Shown: piece by piece, positions 32,583 to 44,479 of the stretch
Layout: every line of letters begins with the position of its first letter
How positions within the stretch are numbered: position 1 is the first letter of the stretch
The notes under the pieces: model-generated
Told to the model about the DNA's origin: nothing
Database searches by the model: none
The model's input: only the letters and a program-made list of their open reading frames with translations
Translations under genes and position numbers: made by a program
Source of the DNA: Ilex aquifolium
Lineage: Eukaryota > Streptophyta > Magnoliopsida > Aquifoliales > Aquifoliaceae
Assembly: GCA_951799425.1 (NCBI GenBank)
Contig: OX637394.1
Coordinates: 31,656,001 to 31,720,000, forward strand
DNA length: 64,000 nt
Reading direction: 5' to 3'

Positions 32583-34449
32583 TTTAAGACCCGAAAACGC
32601 ATGACAAGCATATAATATTTGTATTAAGCATATTCACATGTGACATGCATGCGTAGGATTCACGATTAGTATTTAGTAACGAGTAATGATATGAGACCTG
32701 AACTAGAATGATGAATATTTTAATATTCAGAGATAATTTTATAAAGAATGATTATAGGAGGAATTTTCTTCTTTAGAGTGTGAAAAGTTAAATAAGAATG
32801 TTGACATGTGATATGACTTTATTATTTTATTTACATTAGCGCATGTGAAATTAATCGGGTGACAAGCATGTGACATCAATTTATTGTTATAAAAAATAAT
32901 AAAATAAAATGTGTTAGTATATACAAGGAGTGGTTAAGGGTCCGAAATACGAATTTAATGATTATCAATATTTTGGATATATATGGATATACATGTCTAT
33001 GTATAAATATGCATACAAGAAAAAAATGGGTATACACATATATGTATCTAAGAAATATGTGTGAGGAATATATACATATATAAGTTATATATATAATGAA
33101 AACAATGATCGGAAACATCCCACTTAGAAAGACATGCAAGCCATGCCTTGCATGCAAAAAAAAAGATCAAGGGTGGGGATTTGGGGGGAACTATAGTGGT
33201 GGCTAGAAAAGAAAAAAAAAAGTGAAGGCACATGCAAGGCTAGGGGAAAGAAAAGAGAAAAAATGGAAAAAAAACATAAGGTCTTCCACTTAGGGGATTT
33301 CGGCAAGAGCAAGAACCAAGAGGGAAAGAAGAAAAAACCAAGGGAAGAAGAAGGAAAGAAAGTAAAAGAAAAAGAAAAGAAAAGAAGAACCAAAAAAAAG
33401 AAAGTTAAGTGTGGGTGCAAATGTAAGAATTATGATCCATTTCTTTCTTCTAAGATGTAGAAATCCAACTTTAATATATACATTTTGAGTGTTGCATGTA
33501 TTTAAAGTACGGTATTTTGCATGTGTTTGGATGTTGTATATATATATGTATGATGTTTGGTATGAGCTTTGGTTAATGCATGAACGTTTCATCTTGATAT
33601 TTATGTGAGTGTGTAAATTAAGTTAGTATTGTTGTATGAAAAATAGAAGAGTGGAATTGTTGTATGTGGGTTAAACTTTGGTTCAGAAAATTTGAAGTTT
33701 GGTGGGTAATAGGAATCTTGTTAATTGTTCTTGAATTTTGATGAATTTTATGGGTATGAGAAATTAGAAGAAAGCATGCAATCTTATTATTTTATGGGAA
33801 ATTATGTAGATTCAAGTATATTTTGATTAATATAATTTTATGAGAAAAGTTTACCTTAGATGTAATGGATTCAAGTAGGTAATTTTACTCGCTATGAATA
33901 GATTATTTTTAGGTGACTCAAATTGATTATAACTACTAGTTTAATCAGTTCGAGTAACTGATATTATTAGGTGTGGATGAGTTATTTAATGTGACATGAT
34001 TAAATTATAAAACTTGATTCGAGTAAACCAATTTGAGTAAAGCGGTATTATTTATTAATACTCGACTGAGATTGTGAATAATAGGTGCCAGGTCCGGGGA
34101 CGAGCGCTGTAAAGAACGCTGCTCAAAAAGCTCCGGTGGAGGAGTCATCTACAAGATAACTTTTCCGCAAGGTACGTACATTAATCTTTGTTTTATCAAC
34201 GTATAAATGTTTGATTGTTTGTGTGACTATTTATTTTATGAGTTCTATTGTGAATAAATGGTTTAAGAGTCATAGTCTTGTATGGTAGCAAGCCGGTGTG
34301 CCACACATGTATGACTTTTTTTTTAAAAAAATGATCCTAAGATAAATATTTCCAGGATGAGTTTTCTTCGAATATAATGTTTTTATTAATAGCAGGATTG
34401 TCTAAATTTTATTTTTATAATAATAGTGAAGTGGGATTGGGGTGTTACA
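32583..34449 (+). repeat. 3' LTR of element H
   Basis: The 1,867-bp LTR runs from TTTAAGACCCG (first G mutated) to GGGGTGTTACA. It is A/T-rich, with poly-purine blocks at 33,200-33,420 whose frames I do not consider genes. The near-inverted termini match those of family C. Confidence 0.8.
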
Positions 34450-35325
34450 GTAGTCATCGTTGATTTTTTGAAACAGAATATGGATGTATTTTTCTGGTCT
34501 CATGAAGACCTTTAAGGCTTTGACCCTGAAAGTGGCAAAGGTACAAGCCCATCTGTCAAAAGCTGAGGAGCTTCGCTATAGAAAGGGTGTAGGCCATGGA
34601 AAGGAGGTAGGGAAGCTACTAGCGAATGGGTCAGTTAGAGAGGTGGCCTACCTAGTCTAACTATCCAAAGTGGTAATGGTAACTAAAGCCAGTAGGAAGT
34701 TGGGCCTCCACCAGCTATGGTGCTTAGTTTTCTGGATGCCTACTCCGGATATAACCAGATTAGCATGTACCCGTCAGACCAAGCGAAGACATCTCCCATC
34801 ACTCTATAGGGCCATGCCCTTTGGACATAAAAATGTGGTAAATAACATGTTTGAGTCACATATTGAAAAAACTATGGAGGTGTACGTCGATGACATGTTG
34901 GTAATGAGCCTAGCAGTGGCGGACCATGTGACACACTTGCGAGAAACCTTCGTCATCCTGAGATGAAGTTGAATCCTAAGAAGTGCGCCTATGGCGTGAG
35001 ATTGGGAAAACTCTTAGGCTTCATGGTCACCAAGAGGGGTACTGAGGTGAACCCGGACAAGATCAAAGTCATTTTGGAAAAAAAAAGTCCCCCACCACCG
35101 CCACTATGAAAGAGGTTCAACACCTTAACAGAAGCGTTGCAGCTATCAACAGATTTGTCACGAAATCTGCTGATAAGTGTTTACCTTTCATGAAAATCCC
35201 CTGAAAGACTTTTGAGTGGGGACCAGACGTAGAAGAGGCTTTTTAGAAACTGAAAGCCTACCTTGCTACACCCCCTTACTTTCCCATGCCATACCCGGAG
35301 AAGTCTACTAACTCACTTTTGGTTT
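34450..35325 (+). pseudogene. pol: Fragment Q: Tat-type reverse transcriptase and RNase H start
   Basis: In shifted frames with several stops this shows the Tat lineage signature: a WSHED start, LDAYSGYNQISMYPSDQAKT, the active-site motif VYVDDMLV at about 34,880, MKLNPKKCAYGV, LGFMVTKRGTEVNPDKI, VAAINRFVTKSADKCLPF, and the entry to RNase H (AYLATPP ... MPYPEK). The catalytic Asp-Asp is intact, but the frame is not. It is bounded by H on the left and by the LTR of P on the right at 35,326. No other Tat sequence is in the window. Confidence 0.85.
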
Positions 35326-35749
35326 GAACAGTGGTATACACCCTAGTATAAGTGGTCAAATTGTAATATAATACTCGGTTTAAGTCCGAGGTCGAACCCA
35401 CAGGGAACTGTTCTTTGGAAATAAAAATAGAAACGGTGAAGTTGTTATGGATACCAAAATGTAAATAAAAGAGCTTGTGGTGTGAGCTTAGAACAACTAC
35501 AATAAACTTAAATAAAACTATGGAAATGCGGTAATAAAAAGATACTGGAAATGCAATAATTAAACGATACCCTTCAGTTCAGGGATTCCATATGCATTAT
35601 ATTGACTAAGTACTGAAAATGCCACCTTACAACAATTAACCCACATTTTACTGGAAAGTCAACCGATAGGCATGATGTATATTAAATCCTATCCAGCAAC
35701 TGATTAAGTTAGCTGGCAAGTGTATCTCTATGCTACAATCGGATAACCC

Positions 35750-35900
35750 AAGTAAACCAGAAGGAAAGCCATTCAGGAGGAATACTTGAATTACTCAACC
35801 AACATATCTGTATCGTGCAACAGTTAAATGACTATAGTAAACCAGAAGGCAAGCCATTCAGAAGGAATACTACAGTTATTCAACTGACAGGTTGATGATT
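35750..35900. repeat. Two copies of the 82-bp LTR B minisatellite
   Basis: 'aaaccagaaggaaagccattcaggaggaa' and 'aaaccagaaggcaagccattcagaaggaa' lie about 82 bp apart. Element D has five such units. Confidence 0.85.
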
Positions 35901-36560
35901 CATTGATGCCGAGATTCCGGTTTACGCATTGAATCAAAAGCATTGGCTATGCCGAGACTTAATCCGTCTATAACGAATCAATCGACTGTTACGTAAAATC
36001 CAATCACGTTCATCACTGTATCATACATGAAATACATAACTAGTAGATAGTATGCTATCTAGCATTACGTACCGCTCGGTGTTCATAACCATGAGCATAT
36101 TATAAATGTAACAATCAATCAATATGGGAGGTATATATAATAGTAAAACATAGTTATAACATCGGCGTTTTCATAACTCAAACAATATCTTACATATTTT
36201 CACCCTTCACTTAAAGGGTAAAAGTGGACTACTCATGCCCCATTGCTAAGCAAGAAGTGCGAGACAGTTCCATTATAGTACTAAACAAAATATAGACACT
36301 CATTCCCCGAAGAATAGTTGAAACACGACCACTCTTAATACCGATTAGGGCACAAAAGTGGCGAAGGTTCAACCCTCCAAGTAGAAAGGTATAACAGAAA
36401 TGTAGAAAATAAGAAACATGAAGCAAAAGATTGTGTTTGTAGAATGTGTGGTCATGGGTTGTTTATCAGATAATAGAGAAAACGAAGAAGAAAAGGAAGA
36501 AGAAGAAGGGATGGGGGGGCCAACAGCGGCGGCTGGGAAAAAGAGGAAAAAGAGTGGGAG

Positions 36561-36570
36561 CCTTATAAAG
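36561..36570 (-). promoter_or_regulatory. TATA box of LTR P
   Basis: The minus strand reads CTTTATAAGG followed by a pyrimidine-rich start. Confidence 0.5.
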
Positions 36571-36630
36571 ACGCCCCATCAGGTCGGATTGGGTTGGATA
36601 TTTCCTGACCTGATCCAATTGAGTGTCGGC

Positions 36631-38019
36631 AGGCACGAATCTCGGAGGAGTATTCTGGTTCCATTAAAAGAATGGTTTCCACATTTTTAACAAAGTCCTC
36701 CAAAAATGGTTTCAATCGCTGACCATTAACAGTAAAGATATTACAGTTCGAGGGGTTTTCCACTTCAACTGCTCCATGTCCAAACACCTTTTTGACAATG
36801 TAAGGCTCAGTCCATCTTGACTTCAACTTACCAGGAAAGAGGCGGAGTCTTGAATTAAATAACAAGACTTTTTGAGAAGGCTCAAAAGATTTCTGCACAA
36901 TGTTTTTGTCATGAAAAATTTCCATCCTAGTTTTAGCAATCTTAGCATTCTCATATGCTTCATTTCTCAATTCCTCCAATTCATTTATCTGAAGTTTCCT
37001 TGCTAGTCTGGCCTTGTCTAGGTCAACGTTCATTGCTTTAATAGCCCAGTATGCCCTATGTTCCAATTCCACAGGTAGGTGACACGGCTTTCCATAGACT
37101 AATCGATAAGGAGACATGCCTAAAATTGTTTCAAAAGCAATGCGATATGCCTAGAGTGCATCAGTTAGTCTTAACGATCAATCTTTGCGGTCTGGATTCA
37201 CCATTTTTTTTAAAATTAACTTGATCTCCCAATTAGCTAGTTCAGCCTGTCCACTGGTCTGTGGGTGATAAGGGATTGCAATTTTGTGAAAGATCAAGTA
37301 TTTTTTCATCAAATTCCAGAAGGGACTATTGCAAAAATGAGCACCCATATCACTTATGATTGATTTCAGAATTCCAAACCAGGACAAAATATTTTCTTTT
37401 AAAAACTTGATCACTGTTCGGTGATCATTGTTTCAGCATGGAATTGCCTCAATCCATTTGGATGCATAGTCTACAACCACTAAAATGTATAGATAGCCAA
37501 AGGAAGGGGAAAACGGTCCCATAAAATCGATGCCCCAATAGTCAAAAATTTCAATTACCAGAATGGGGTTTAAGGGCATCATGTTTCTTTTAGAAATGCT
37601 TCCCAACCTTTGGCATCTATCGCAAGTTAAACAAAAGGCATATACATCTTTGAAAAGTGTGGGCCAGTAAAATCCACACTGCAATATTTTTGCAGCGGTT
37701 TTCCTTGATGAAAAATGGCCACCACATACTTCAGAATGACAAAATGTTATTATCTGGCTGCTTTCATGAGTGGGGATGCAACGCCTTATGATTTGATCCT
37801 TACAATACTTGAATACGCAGGGATCCTCCCAAAAGAAGTTACGAACCTCCCTCAGAAATTTCTTTTTGTCCATCATGGTAAAGGACGGGGGGAACGTATC
37901 AGTAGCAAGAAAGTTAGCAATATCCGCGTACCATGGTGTCTTATCAATCATGAACAGTTGTTCATCGGGGAATTTCTCATTGATTGGCAGTCCATCTTCA
38001 CGAAATTCATATGTTAATC
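36631..38019 (-). pseudogene. pol: Integrase of element O
   Basis: Integrase inserts the cDNA into the host chromosome. Visible are the HHCC zinc finger ([11 protein letters not shown] ... [11 protein letters not shown], about 37,780-37,600), the first catalytic Asp in GIDFMGPF (about 37,530), the second in [10 protein letters not shown], and the Glu in [12 protein letters not shown]. The triad is therefore intact. The C-terminal GPY-like region ([25 protein letters not shown]) and the NGQRLKPF ending follow. Stops break the frame at about 37,433 (after EAIPC), 37,178 and 37,120. The last codons run into LTR P sequence. Confidence 0.88.
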
Positions 38020-38400
38020 TGGACAGATGATCTGCCACTACATTCTCGACACCTTTCTTGTCTTTGATGACAAGATCAAACTCTTTGAGCAAGAGTATCC
38101 ATCTCAAGAGTCTTGGCTTGGCGTCTTTCTTTGTGAGCAAGAATTTTAGGGCTGCATGGTCAGTGAATACAGTAATAGAAGAACCAACAAGATAAGAACG
38201 GAGTTTTTCCAGAGCAAAAACTACAGCAAGCAATTCTTTTTTAGTTGTTGAATAATTCATTTGAGCATCATTCAAAGTTTTGCTTGCATAGTAAATCACA
38301 TGGGGTTTCTTATCTTTCCTTTGTCCCAATACCACACCTACAACATAATCACTTGCATCACACATTAGTTCAAACGGTAGAGTCCAGTCAGGGGGTTCCA
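38020..38400 (-). pseudogene. pol: RNase H of element O
   Basis: RNase H removes the RNA template during reverse transcription. The frame is open here, within a 417-codon ORF. The catalytic acids can be seen in [25 protein letters not shown] and [10 protein letters not shown], and the block ends at [12 protein letters not shown]. It is fused in frame to the RT thumb on one side and to the integrase zinc finger on the other. Confidence 0.88.
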
Positions 38401-39378
38401 TTATTGGAGCATAAATTAACATACCTTTAAGCTTTTCAAAAGCTTTCTGGCATGCTTCATTCCACAAAAATATTACGTCCTGACTCAAAAGATGACACAT
38501 GAGTTTGGCTATGGTACTGAAATCTTTTATGAATCTCATGTAAAAACCTGCATGCCCTAGGAATGATCGGACATCCTTTACAGTCTTAGGGGCTGGCAAA
38601 TTTCCAATCAGATCTATTTTTGCCTTGTCAACTTTCATGCCCTCAGACAACACAATGTGACCAAGGACAATGCCTTGTGTTACCATGAAATGGCATTTTT
38701 CTCAATTAAGCACTAGATTGGCTTCCTTACATCTGATTAGCAGTTTCTCTAGATTGGTCAGACACAAATCAAAGGAATCACCATATACAGAGAAGTCATC
38801 CATGAATACTTCCAAAAAATTTTCAACCATGTCACTGAACAAGCTTAGCATACATCTTTGGAATATTGCAGGAGCGTTACAAAGTCCAAATGGCATCCTT
38901 TTGAATGCAAAGGTGCCAAAGGGGCATGTGAATGTTGTTTTCTCCTGATCATCTAGTGCTATCTCAATTGATTATATCCTGAATACCCATCTAGGAAACA
39001 GTAGAATGTGTGGCCTGCAATTCTCTCTAGGACTTGTTCAAGAAATGGAAGAGGAATATGATCTTTTCTAGTGACCAAATTGAGTTTTCGATAGTCAATA
39101 CACATTCGCCATCCTGTGACGACTCGAGTTGGTATTAGTTCATTTGCATCATTTTTTACCACTGTGACCCCAGACTTTTTGGGCACAACTTGGGTTGGAC
39201 TAACCCACTTGCTGTCAGAGATGGGGAAGATTATCCCTGCATCTAAGAGCTTGAGTACCTCAGTTCTCACAACTTCCTTCATGTGAGGGTTTAGCCGTCG
39301 CTGCATTTGACGAGAGGGTTTTGAACCTTCTTCAAGGTATATAGAATGATTGCAGATTAACGGGCTTATACCTTTCAA
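38401..39378 (-). pseudogene. pol: Reverse transcriptase of element O
   Basis: Blocks in order: DLKGISPLICNHSIYLEEG, SDSKWVSPTQVVPKKSG, RMCIDYRKLNLVTRKDH, FLDGYSGYN, TFAFKRMPFGLCNAPAIFQR, the active site FLEVFMDDFSVYG (about 38,805, both Asp present), [15 protein letters not shown] and [18 protein letters not shown] frameshift lies near 38,960 and a stop replaces the Trp before EKCHFM at about 38,702. Apart from those lesions all catalytic residues are conserved. Confidence 0.88.
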
Positions 39379-40410
39379 GTCAGCGATGGTCCACCCAATG
39401 GTACTTTTATGGCTTTAAAGAACTTCAATCAGTTTAGACTCTTGCAAGTCTATGAGCTTGGATGAAATTACCACTGGGTATGACTCATCCTCTCCTAAGA
39501 ATGCATATTTGAGGTCAGATGGGAGAGGTTTCAATTCAGGCTTTGGTGGCTTGATACTTGATGAGAGTGGCTTTATGCCACTTGGTGAAATCTTTTCGAA
39601 TTTAGGGGCCCATGTCTCAACAGCATGAGTAGGGCAACTTTATGGATTTGGGCCATCATCTGTTGTTTCAGATAAGATGAACTCTAGCAGAGAAGATTCA
39701 GTAGGGTTCTCACAGAATGTGTCATTCAGATGTTCTTGTATCAAAGATTCAATGGAGTTTATTTCTCCTTCTTCCTTGTCTTCTTCTGGATGCTTAGCAA
39801 TATTGAAAATGTTCAGTTCGAGAGTCATATTCCCAAAAGTTAATTTCATGACTCCATTCCTGCAATTGATTAGTGCATTAGAAGTTGCTAGGAAAGGTCG
39901 ACCAAGAATGACGGGAATTTGGTTCTCCGAATGTATTGTTGGCTGAGTATCCAGAACAATGAAGTGAACAGGGAAGACAAAGTTGTCCACTTGGACAAGT
40001 ACATCTTCAACAATGCCTCTAGGGGTTTTGAAAGATCTGTCAGCCAACTGGAGTGTGACACAAGTGGGTTTGAGTTCGCCCAGACCCAACTGCTGGTAGA
40101 CAAAGTAGGGTAGAAAATTAACACTGGCTCCAAGGTCTAACAGTGCTTGTTCAATTCTAAAGTTTCCAATGACACACGACACAGTCGGACACCCTGGGTT
40201 TTTGTATTTTGGAAGGGTTTTGTGTTGAAGAAGGGCACTGGCTTGTTCTGTTAGGAAAGCTATTTTTTTGACATTCTAGCTTCTCTTGACTGTGCACAAG
40301 TCTTTTAGAAACTTGGCATAAGACGGAACTTGTTTGATTGCCTCCAGAAGTGGGATGTTGATGTTTACTTGCTTAAAAAGCTCGTAAATTTCAGGTTGAT
40401 TTTTCAACTT
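39379..40410 (-). pseudogene. pol: Protease and linker of element O
   Basis: The pre-protease helix (QPEIYELFKQVNINIPLLEAIKQVP) leads to the retropepsin domain with DLGASVNFLPY (about 40,120), QLGLGELKPTCVTLQLADRS and [19 protein letters not shown]. An acidic linker (EEDKEEGEINSIESL) and the PELKPLPSDLKYAFLGEDES entry to RT follow. Stops occur at about 40,276, 39,640 and 39,415. The active site is intact. Confidence 0.85.
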
Positions 40411-42125
40411 CTATTTGGTTTTGAGTCTATGAGGAAAAGGAGCAGGAATGGAACACGAAGGTTCTCTTTCCTCAGAAGGTTCTGGCTCTTGTTCAATCAT
40501 AGGCTCAGGTTCTTCCTCAAGTTCAATCTCAATTGGTTCAGGCTCAAATGATGAGTTGACTGGGATTGACTCTAGTTTTGTCTTTGGAATGAGCATGTCT
40601 CTGATGGTCTTGTCAATCACCTTGCCACTTCTTAGTGTAGTGATAACTTGGGCTTAGTCTTGTGGGTTTCCTATGGTTGAAGGGTTTCCCACATGAAATT
40701 GGCCTTGTGGTTGCTTTGGTTGGGCAGGGAACTTGCCCTTTTCGTGTGTGGCCATGGATTGGGTCAACTTTTGGGTGTGGCTTTTAAGATCCTCGAAAGA
40801 TTGAGTGGTCTGGGTTTTGAAATCAGTGAAAGCCTGTGTGGAATTATTGTTATAATTCATTTGGCTTTGCATGAACTGATTCAGTGTGTCCTCAAGGCTC
40901 CTCTTTTGTGGTGGTTGGTATGGTTGATATGTGGGAGGTCCTTGAGGTGGTGGGTATGAACCTTGTTGTTGGTTCATGGGTGTTGGTTGTGTGTTCCTCC
41001 AACTGAAGTTCAGGTGGTTCCGCCACCTAGATTGTATGTTTCAGAGTATGGGATGGAGTAAGGCTTGTTGAAGTTGGAAACTGCATTTATTTGTTCCAAC
41101 AAGACCTCTTTGAACGATGGGATGGTAGGACACTCCCCAGTAGGGTGTCCTATTAGCGCACAGATTCCACACACTTGTTCTGTGGAAAAGCTAACATCAA
41201 CTTGATGGACCTTCTTCATCTCTAAAGCTTCAAGCTTTCGAGACAACGTAGACATTTTTGCTCTCAAGTCATCATCATCTCTCAAGACATACTTACCTCC
41301 TTGGGAAGTAGATGGTTTGGCTTCTACAGTGGTAGGAGAGGCTGAGTCCCACATCTGAGAACTGTTAGATATGGTGTCAAAAAAAATGAATGCTTCCTCC
41401 GGAATTTTTCCCATAAATTCTCTTTGAGCCATCATTTCGAAAAACTGACGTAGTCTAGAGGGTAAGGAGTCATAGAAAAATCCTACCAAAGTCCAATTCT
41501 CAAAAGCGTGATGTGGGCAGGATTGGAGCAGATCTTTGAATCTCTCCCAACTTTGGTAAAAAGTTTCTCCTTCTTTAACCGCAAAATTCATGATTTGCCT
41601 TTTGAATGCATTTGTGCGATGTAGAGGAAAAAACTTTCTGAAAAATTCATTTTACAATGCCTGCCAGTTAGGTATTGAAAAAGCTTTTAAAGAATTTAGC
41701 CATTGTTTAGTTTTATCCCTTAGAGAGAAAGGGAAAAGTTTCATTTTGGCTAGTTCAAAATTGTCTTGAAATGTTCCACACACTTCCTCAAAATCTTTTA
41801 TATGCAGATATGTATTTTCTGCATCCAATCCATGAAACACAGGTAATAACTGCACTGTCCCCGGCTTTACAGTAAAGAGGGGAGCATTTTCAGGAAATAT
41901 AAAACAAGAGGGGACACTATTTCTTGTGGGATTTAAGTAATCCCGTAAAGTTTGAATGTTAGGCACTTCCTCCTCTCTCATAGGGACTTCTCTGTTTCTC
42001 TCATTATTTGTCATATTACTCTCACAAGAGTCTGCTACTGATCTAGGTGAATTTGGTTCAGGCTGATTCACAGACTCACAAGATTCTGCTGGCAAATTTT
42101 GATAGTGAGGAGTGCCCTCAGACAT
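40411..42125 (-). pseudogene. gag: gag of element O
   Basis: The ATG at 42,125, about 95 nt after the primer site, opens MSEGTPHYQNLPAESCES. Next come IQTLRDYLNPTRNSVPSC, LLPVFHGLDAENTYLHIKDF, and LFPFSLRDKTKQWLNSLKAF of the particle-forming domain. A TAA stop sits at 41,652 after WQAL. The gene continues (ERFKDLLQSCPHHAFENW) to a CCHC knuckle CGICALIGHPTGEC (about 41,115-41,160). After a frameshift near 41,010 come a Gln/Pro-rich tail, a coiled coil (RSLEDTLNQFMQSQMNYN) and a Glu/Pro-rich segment (EPIEIELEEEPEP). Confidence 0.88.
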
Positions 42126-42219
42126 AAAGAAAATAAAACAAAGTTATTCACAGTAAACCAAAGAATATATACAAAAATGAAGGTCTTTTTACCTTTTACC
42201 TTAAAACACCTTTTATGGT

Positions 42220-42237
42220 TCCCCGACAACGGCGTCA
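42220..42237 (-). other. Primer-binding site of element O, tRNA-Asp type
   Basis: TCCCCGACAACGGCGTCA lies 12 bp from the LTR edge at 42,249. It has two changes from the perfect site of J. Confidence 0.85.
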
Positions 42238-43511
42238 AAAACTTGACTTGATCTGAAATGTGCACACCCAAGTGCAGGTGGTCAAGCTGTAGTAATAATC
42301 CGGTTTGAGTCCGGAGTCGAATCCACAGGGAACTCTTCTTGGTGTTTTGGGGGAAGCAGTGGTAGAGACCTATTGATTGTAACCCTTGAGATTTGAAGTT
42401 GTGTGAGGTGTGGGATTTCCTGGATAGAATATAAGATTCTTTCCAAGATATTTTTCTAAACAAAATATGAGATAAGCTCTAATGTAAAAGAGTCATTCTT
42501 TAGTTCAAGGATCTGGACATGTAGTTAGTTATCCGGTTTGTTACATTTGTGCTTGATAACTCAATTAACTCCCATGTCAACAGCAGGTTAATCAGAAGAT
42601 AAATGTGGATTAAGAGAATTAAGAACATGATTCCGATGTCTTTCTAGAAGTTTACAAGAATTGTCTGTGCCGAGACTTAACCCGTCTACAAACAAGCAAG
42701 TGTTTCTACAAGACATCCAATCATGACCGTAATGTTCCATTTCCATTCTTTAATTAAAGCACAATAATGGTGAAGATTGAAGGGTAGTCAAGAAGATCAA
42801 GTCGGGGTACTTGCCTTGAACCAATGAATCTTTCTATACAAGAGTTATCTATGTTATAGAAAGAACTCCTAGTTATACAAAGTACCTTAGCTTTGCTAGA
42901 TGCAATCAATCATTCAATAAGCATGTGGAATATAAAGCATTAAGAATAATCAAAATTGCACAAATATAATGTCCGAATAATTTATACATGCCCTTCTCCT
43001 CTTACTAAAGAGTGAATGAGAAACTACTCACTCTTCATGGCTTTGGTAAAGCTAGAAAAGTGAGTGATGCTCATTCCTCCAAGTTGAGGGATCACAAAGC
43101 AAAGCACACTAAACAGGGAGCCGATCTTCGACAAAGAATGAGTGAATCACGTTCCACCCTTCACGGCTTTGGCAAAGCTCTAGAAAAGTGGAAGAGTTTC
43201 ACTCCTCTAAGGGAAGAAAGAAGCTCAAGCAATGGAAGTGAATGATACACAAATTAAAAGTAAAAGAAAGATAGTCACTTTTGGAGGGTGATCCACGACC
43301 AAAGGTAAGTTATCTCCTTCTATGCATGTAAGTGAAAACATAAGTATAAAACTACTTTTATAACAAGCTAAGAGATGTTGGACTAAAGCCAAACTAATCT
43401 CTAAAACAACTACTTCATACAAGGAAATGTAAGCTAATTCTACAATATGAGTGGGAGTCTAAGCCTCCATCAACCTCTCTACTTGGTCCCCCTGAGCTCT
43501 CCAACAATAGG

Positions 43512-43523
43512 AGAATTTATAGG
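43512..43523 (-). promoter_or_regulatory. TATA box of LTR A (element O)
   Basis: The minus strand reads CCTATAAATTCTC about 600 bp from the LTR start, with TTCGAA palindromes 100-420 bp upstream. Confidence 0.6.
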
Positions 43524-43615
43524 CAAGAGGAGGAGACAAGAGGGGGTGAAGGAATAGTGTATGCCACCCAAGTCCAAGTGAAAAACCAACAACTTTGCAG
43601 CCAGCCTGTGGAGAA

Positions 43616-43935
43616 TGTTCGAACGTCGTCTCTGTTTCTGCTTTATGGGCGTTCGAACGTTTCTTCTGTATTTGCTGTATGGGCGTTCGAACGCCAGATG
43701 TGGTCTGACCTTCTCACTCAAGTGGCCTGTGGTCGTCTGTGAAGTTCATTTCCACACTCTATGTAATAGTCTGGTCTTAAATCAACTCAAGTGGACGTTC
43801 GAATGTTAGATGACGTTCGAACGTGATACTCAAGTGCCTCAGAGTCTTCCTTCTTGGCTGCAACACGCCTTCTCTCAGTAGTCAGGTCTGCTCACAGTTC
43901 AAGTGGATGTTCGAACGTGAGTTGGCGTTCGAACG
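43616..43935. repeat. Array of CGTTCGAACG palindromes in LTR A (element O)
   Basis: Full CGTTCGAACG palindromes occur at 43,650, 43,684, 43,814 and 43,926. Near copies are at 43,616, 43,796 and 43,908. Several sit in a 'ggcgttcgaacg' or 'gtgga(c/t)gttcgaa' context, and some come in pairs 18 bp apart. Confidence 0.9.
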
Positions 43936-44121
43936 TTCTTGGTGTGCTCCAAGCTTCTCCAATTTTGTTCCCTAATGTGCTGGTGTTACACTCAAGTGTC
44001 ATACTTATTGTTCTTTGAGTCCTTGTTCACTTTAACACCTGAAATGACATCACTTAAACTCCATCAAAGTACAGTTAGTCTTAAAAAGGCATAGTAAAAT
44101 GCTAATTTTAAGTACTAATCA

Positions 44122-44293
44122 ACGTACTCAGGGACTGAGTCAACTTAGCTAGATGACTCTTAATGTCTTCAATAATTTGTGAAGTTTGAGCTTTAAAATC
44201 ATTAAATGCTTGAGTTGTTTGAGTATTAAAACTCATTTGACTCTAAATAAATTGATTCATAGTATCTTCTAGAGTTCTTTATGTGGGGGTAGA
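44122..44293 (-). pseudogene. gag: Element P: gag scrap between two inverted A-family LTRs
   Basis: The 172 bp match the coiled-coil part of gag of element D (8,650-8,810) almost base for base. The shared text is 'ctcagggactgagtcaacttagctagatgactcttaatgtcttcaataatttgtgaagtttgagc' and so on. D has a family B LTR, and so does P at 35,326, so I assign the scrap to P. It has been hit twice: O on the left at 44,122 and N on the right at 44,293. Confidence 0.75.
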
Positions 44294-44479
44294 TGATTAG
44301 TAGTTAAAATTAGCAACTTACTATGCCCTTTTTAAGACTAATTATGCTGTGATAGAGTTGCAGTGGTGACATTTCAGGAGAAAGATTGTGCAAGGGCCTA
44401 AATTCAATAGATACCAAACTTTCATCCAACACCCACCTGTTCTAGAAAAAAATTGGAGAAGTTTGAAACAAGGCATGAA

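Larger units (their letters stand above)
30894..34449 (+). mobile_element. Element H: Tekay-type remnant, LTR piece, integrase end and 3' LTR
   Basis: An LTR-like piece (30,894-31,620) is fused directly to the middle of an integrase gene (31,621-32,545). A polypurine tract and a complete 3' LTR (32,583-34,449) follow. Gag, protease, RT, RNase H and the front of integrase are deleted. The chromodomain and the LTR ends (T(G)TAAGACCCG ... GGGGTGTTACA) fit the Tekay/Del chromoviruses. The 3' LTR ends inside the Tat-type fragment Q. Confidence 0.75.
35326..36630 (-). repeat. Element P: family B LTR, U3 truncated
   Basis: From TGAACAGTGG at 35,326 the sequence follows LTR B of D: the terminal block 'gtataagtggtcaaattg ... 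cggtttaagtccgaggtcg', the minisatellite region, 'gccgagacttaatccgtctataacgaatcaatcgac', and a TATA box at 36,561. The expected LTR start (TGATTAACCC) is not found. Instead the sequence passes into the integrase end of element O near 36,630. The right limit is approximate. Confidence 0.7.
36631..44121 (-). mobile_element. Element O: Athila-type element with nearly full gag-pol
   Basis: In minus-strand order: 5' LTR family A (42,249-44,121), primer site, gag (42,125), protease, RT, RNase H and integrase down to about 36,640. All catalytic motifs of pol are readable. Lesions are limited to a few stops and frameshifts. Its own 3' untranslated region and 3' LTR are missing. Instead a B-family LTR (P) follows the integrase directly. 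It lies in a scrap of P gag (44,122-44,293). Confidence 0.85.
42249..44121 (-). repeat. 5' LTR of element O, family A
   Basis: The 1,873-bp LTR begins TGATCTGAAATG and ends GTACTAATCA in plus-strand view, so on its own strand it starts TGATTAGTAC. It pairs with the LTR of N (44,294-46,177) in opposite orientation, and the two LTR starts face each other across 172 bp. It contains a TATA box and seven TTCGAA palindromes. Confidence 0.9.

Noticed and set aside
33124..33460. Hydrophobic Phe/Ser-rich frames and a Lys-rich frame on the other strand in LTR H
   Set aside because: Both come from one purine/pyrimidine-biased block, which keeps several frames open by composition.
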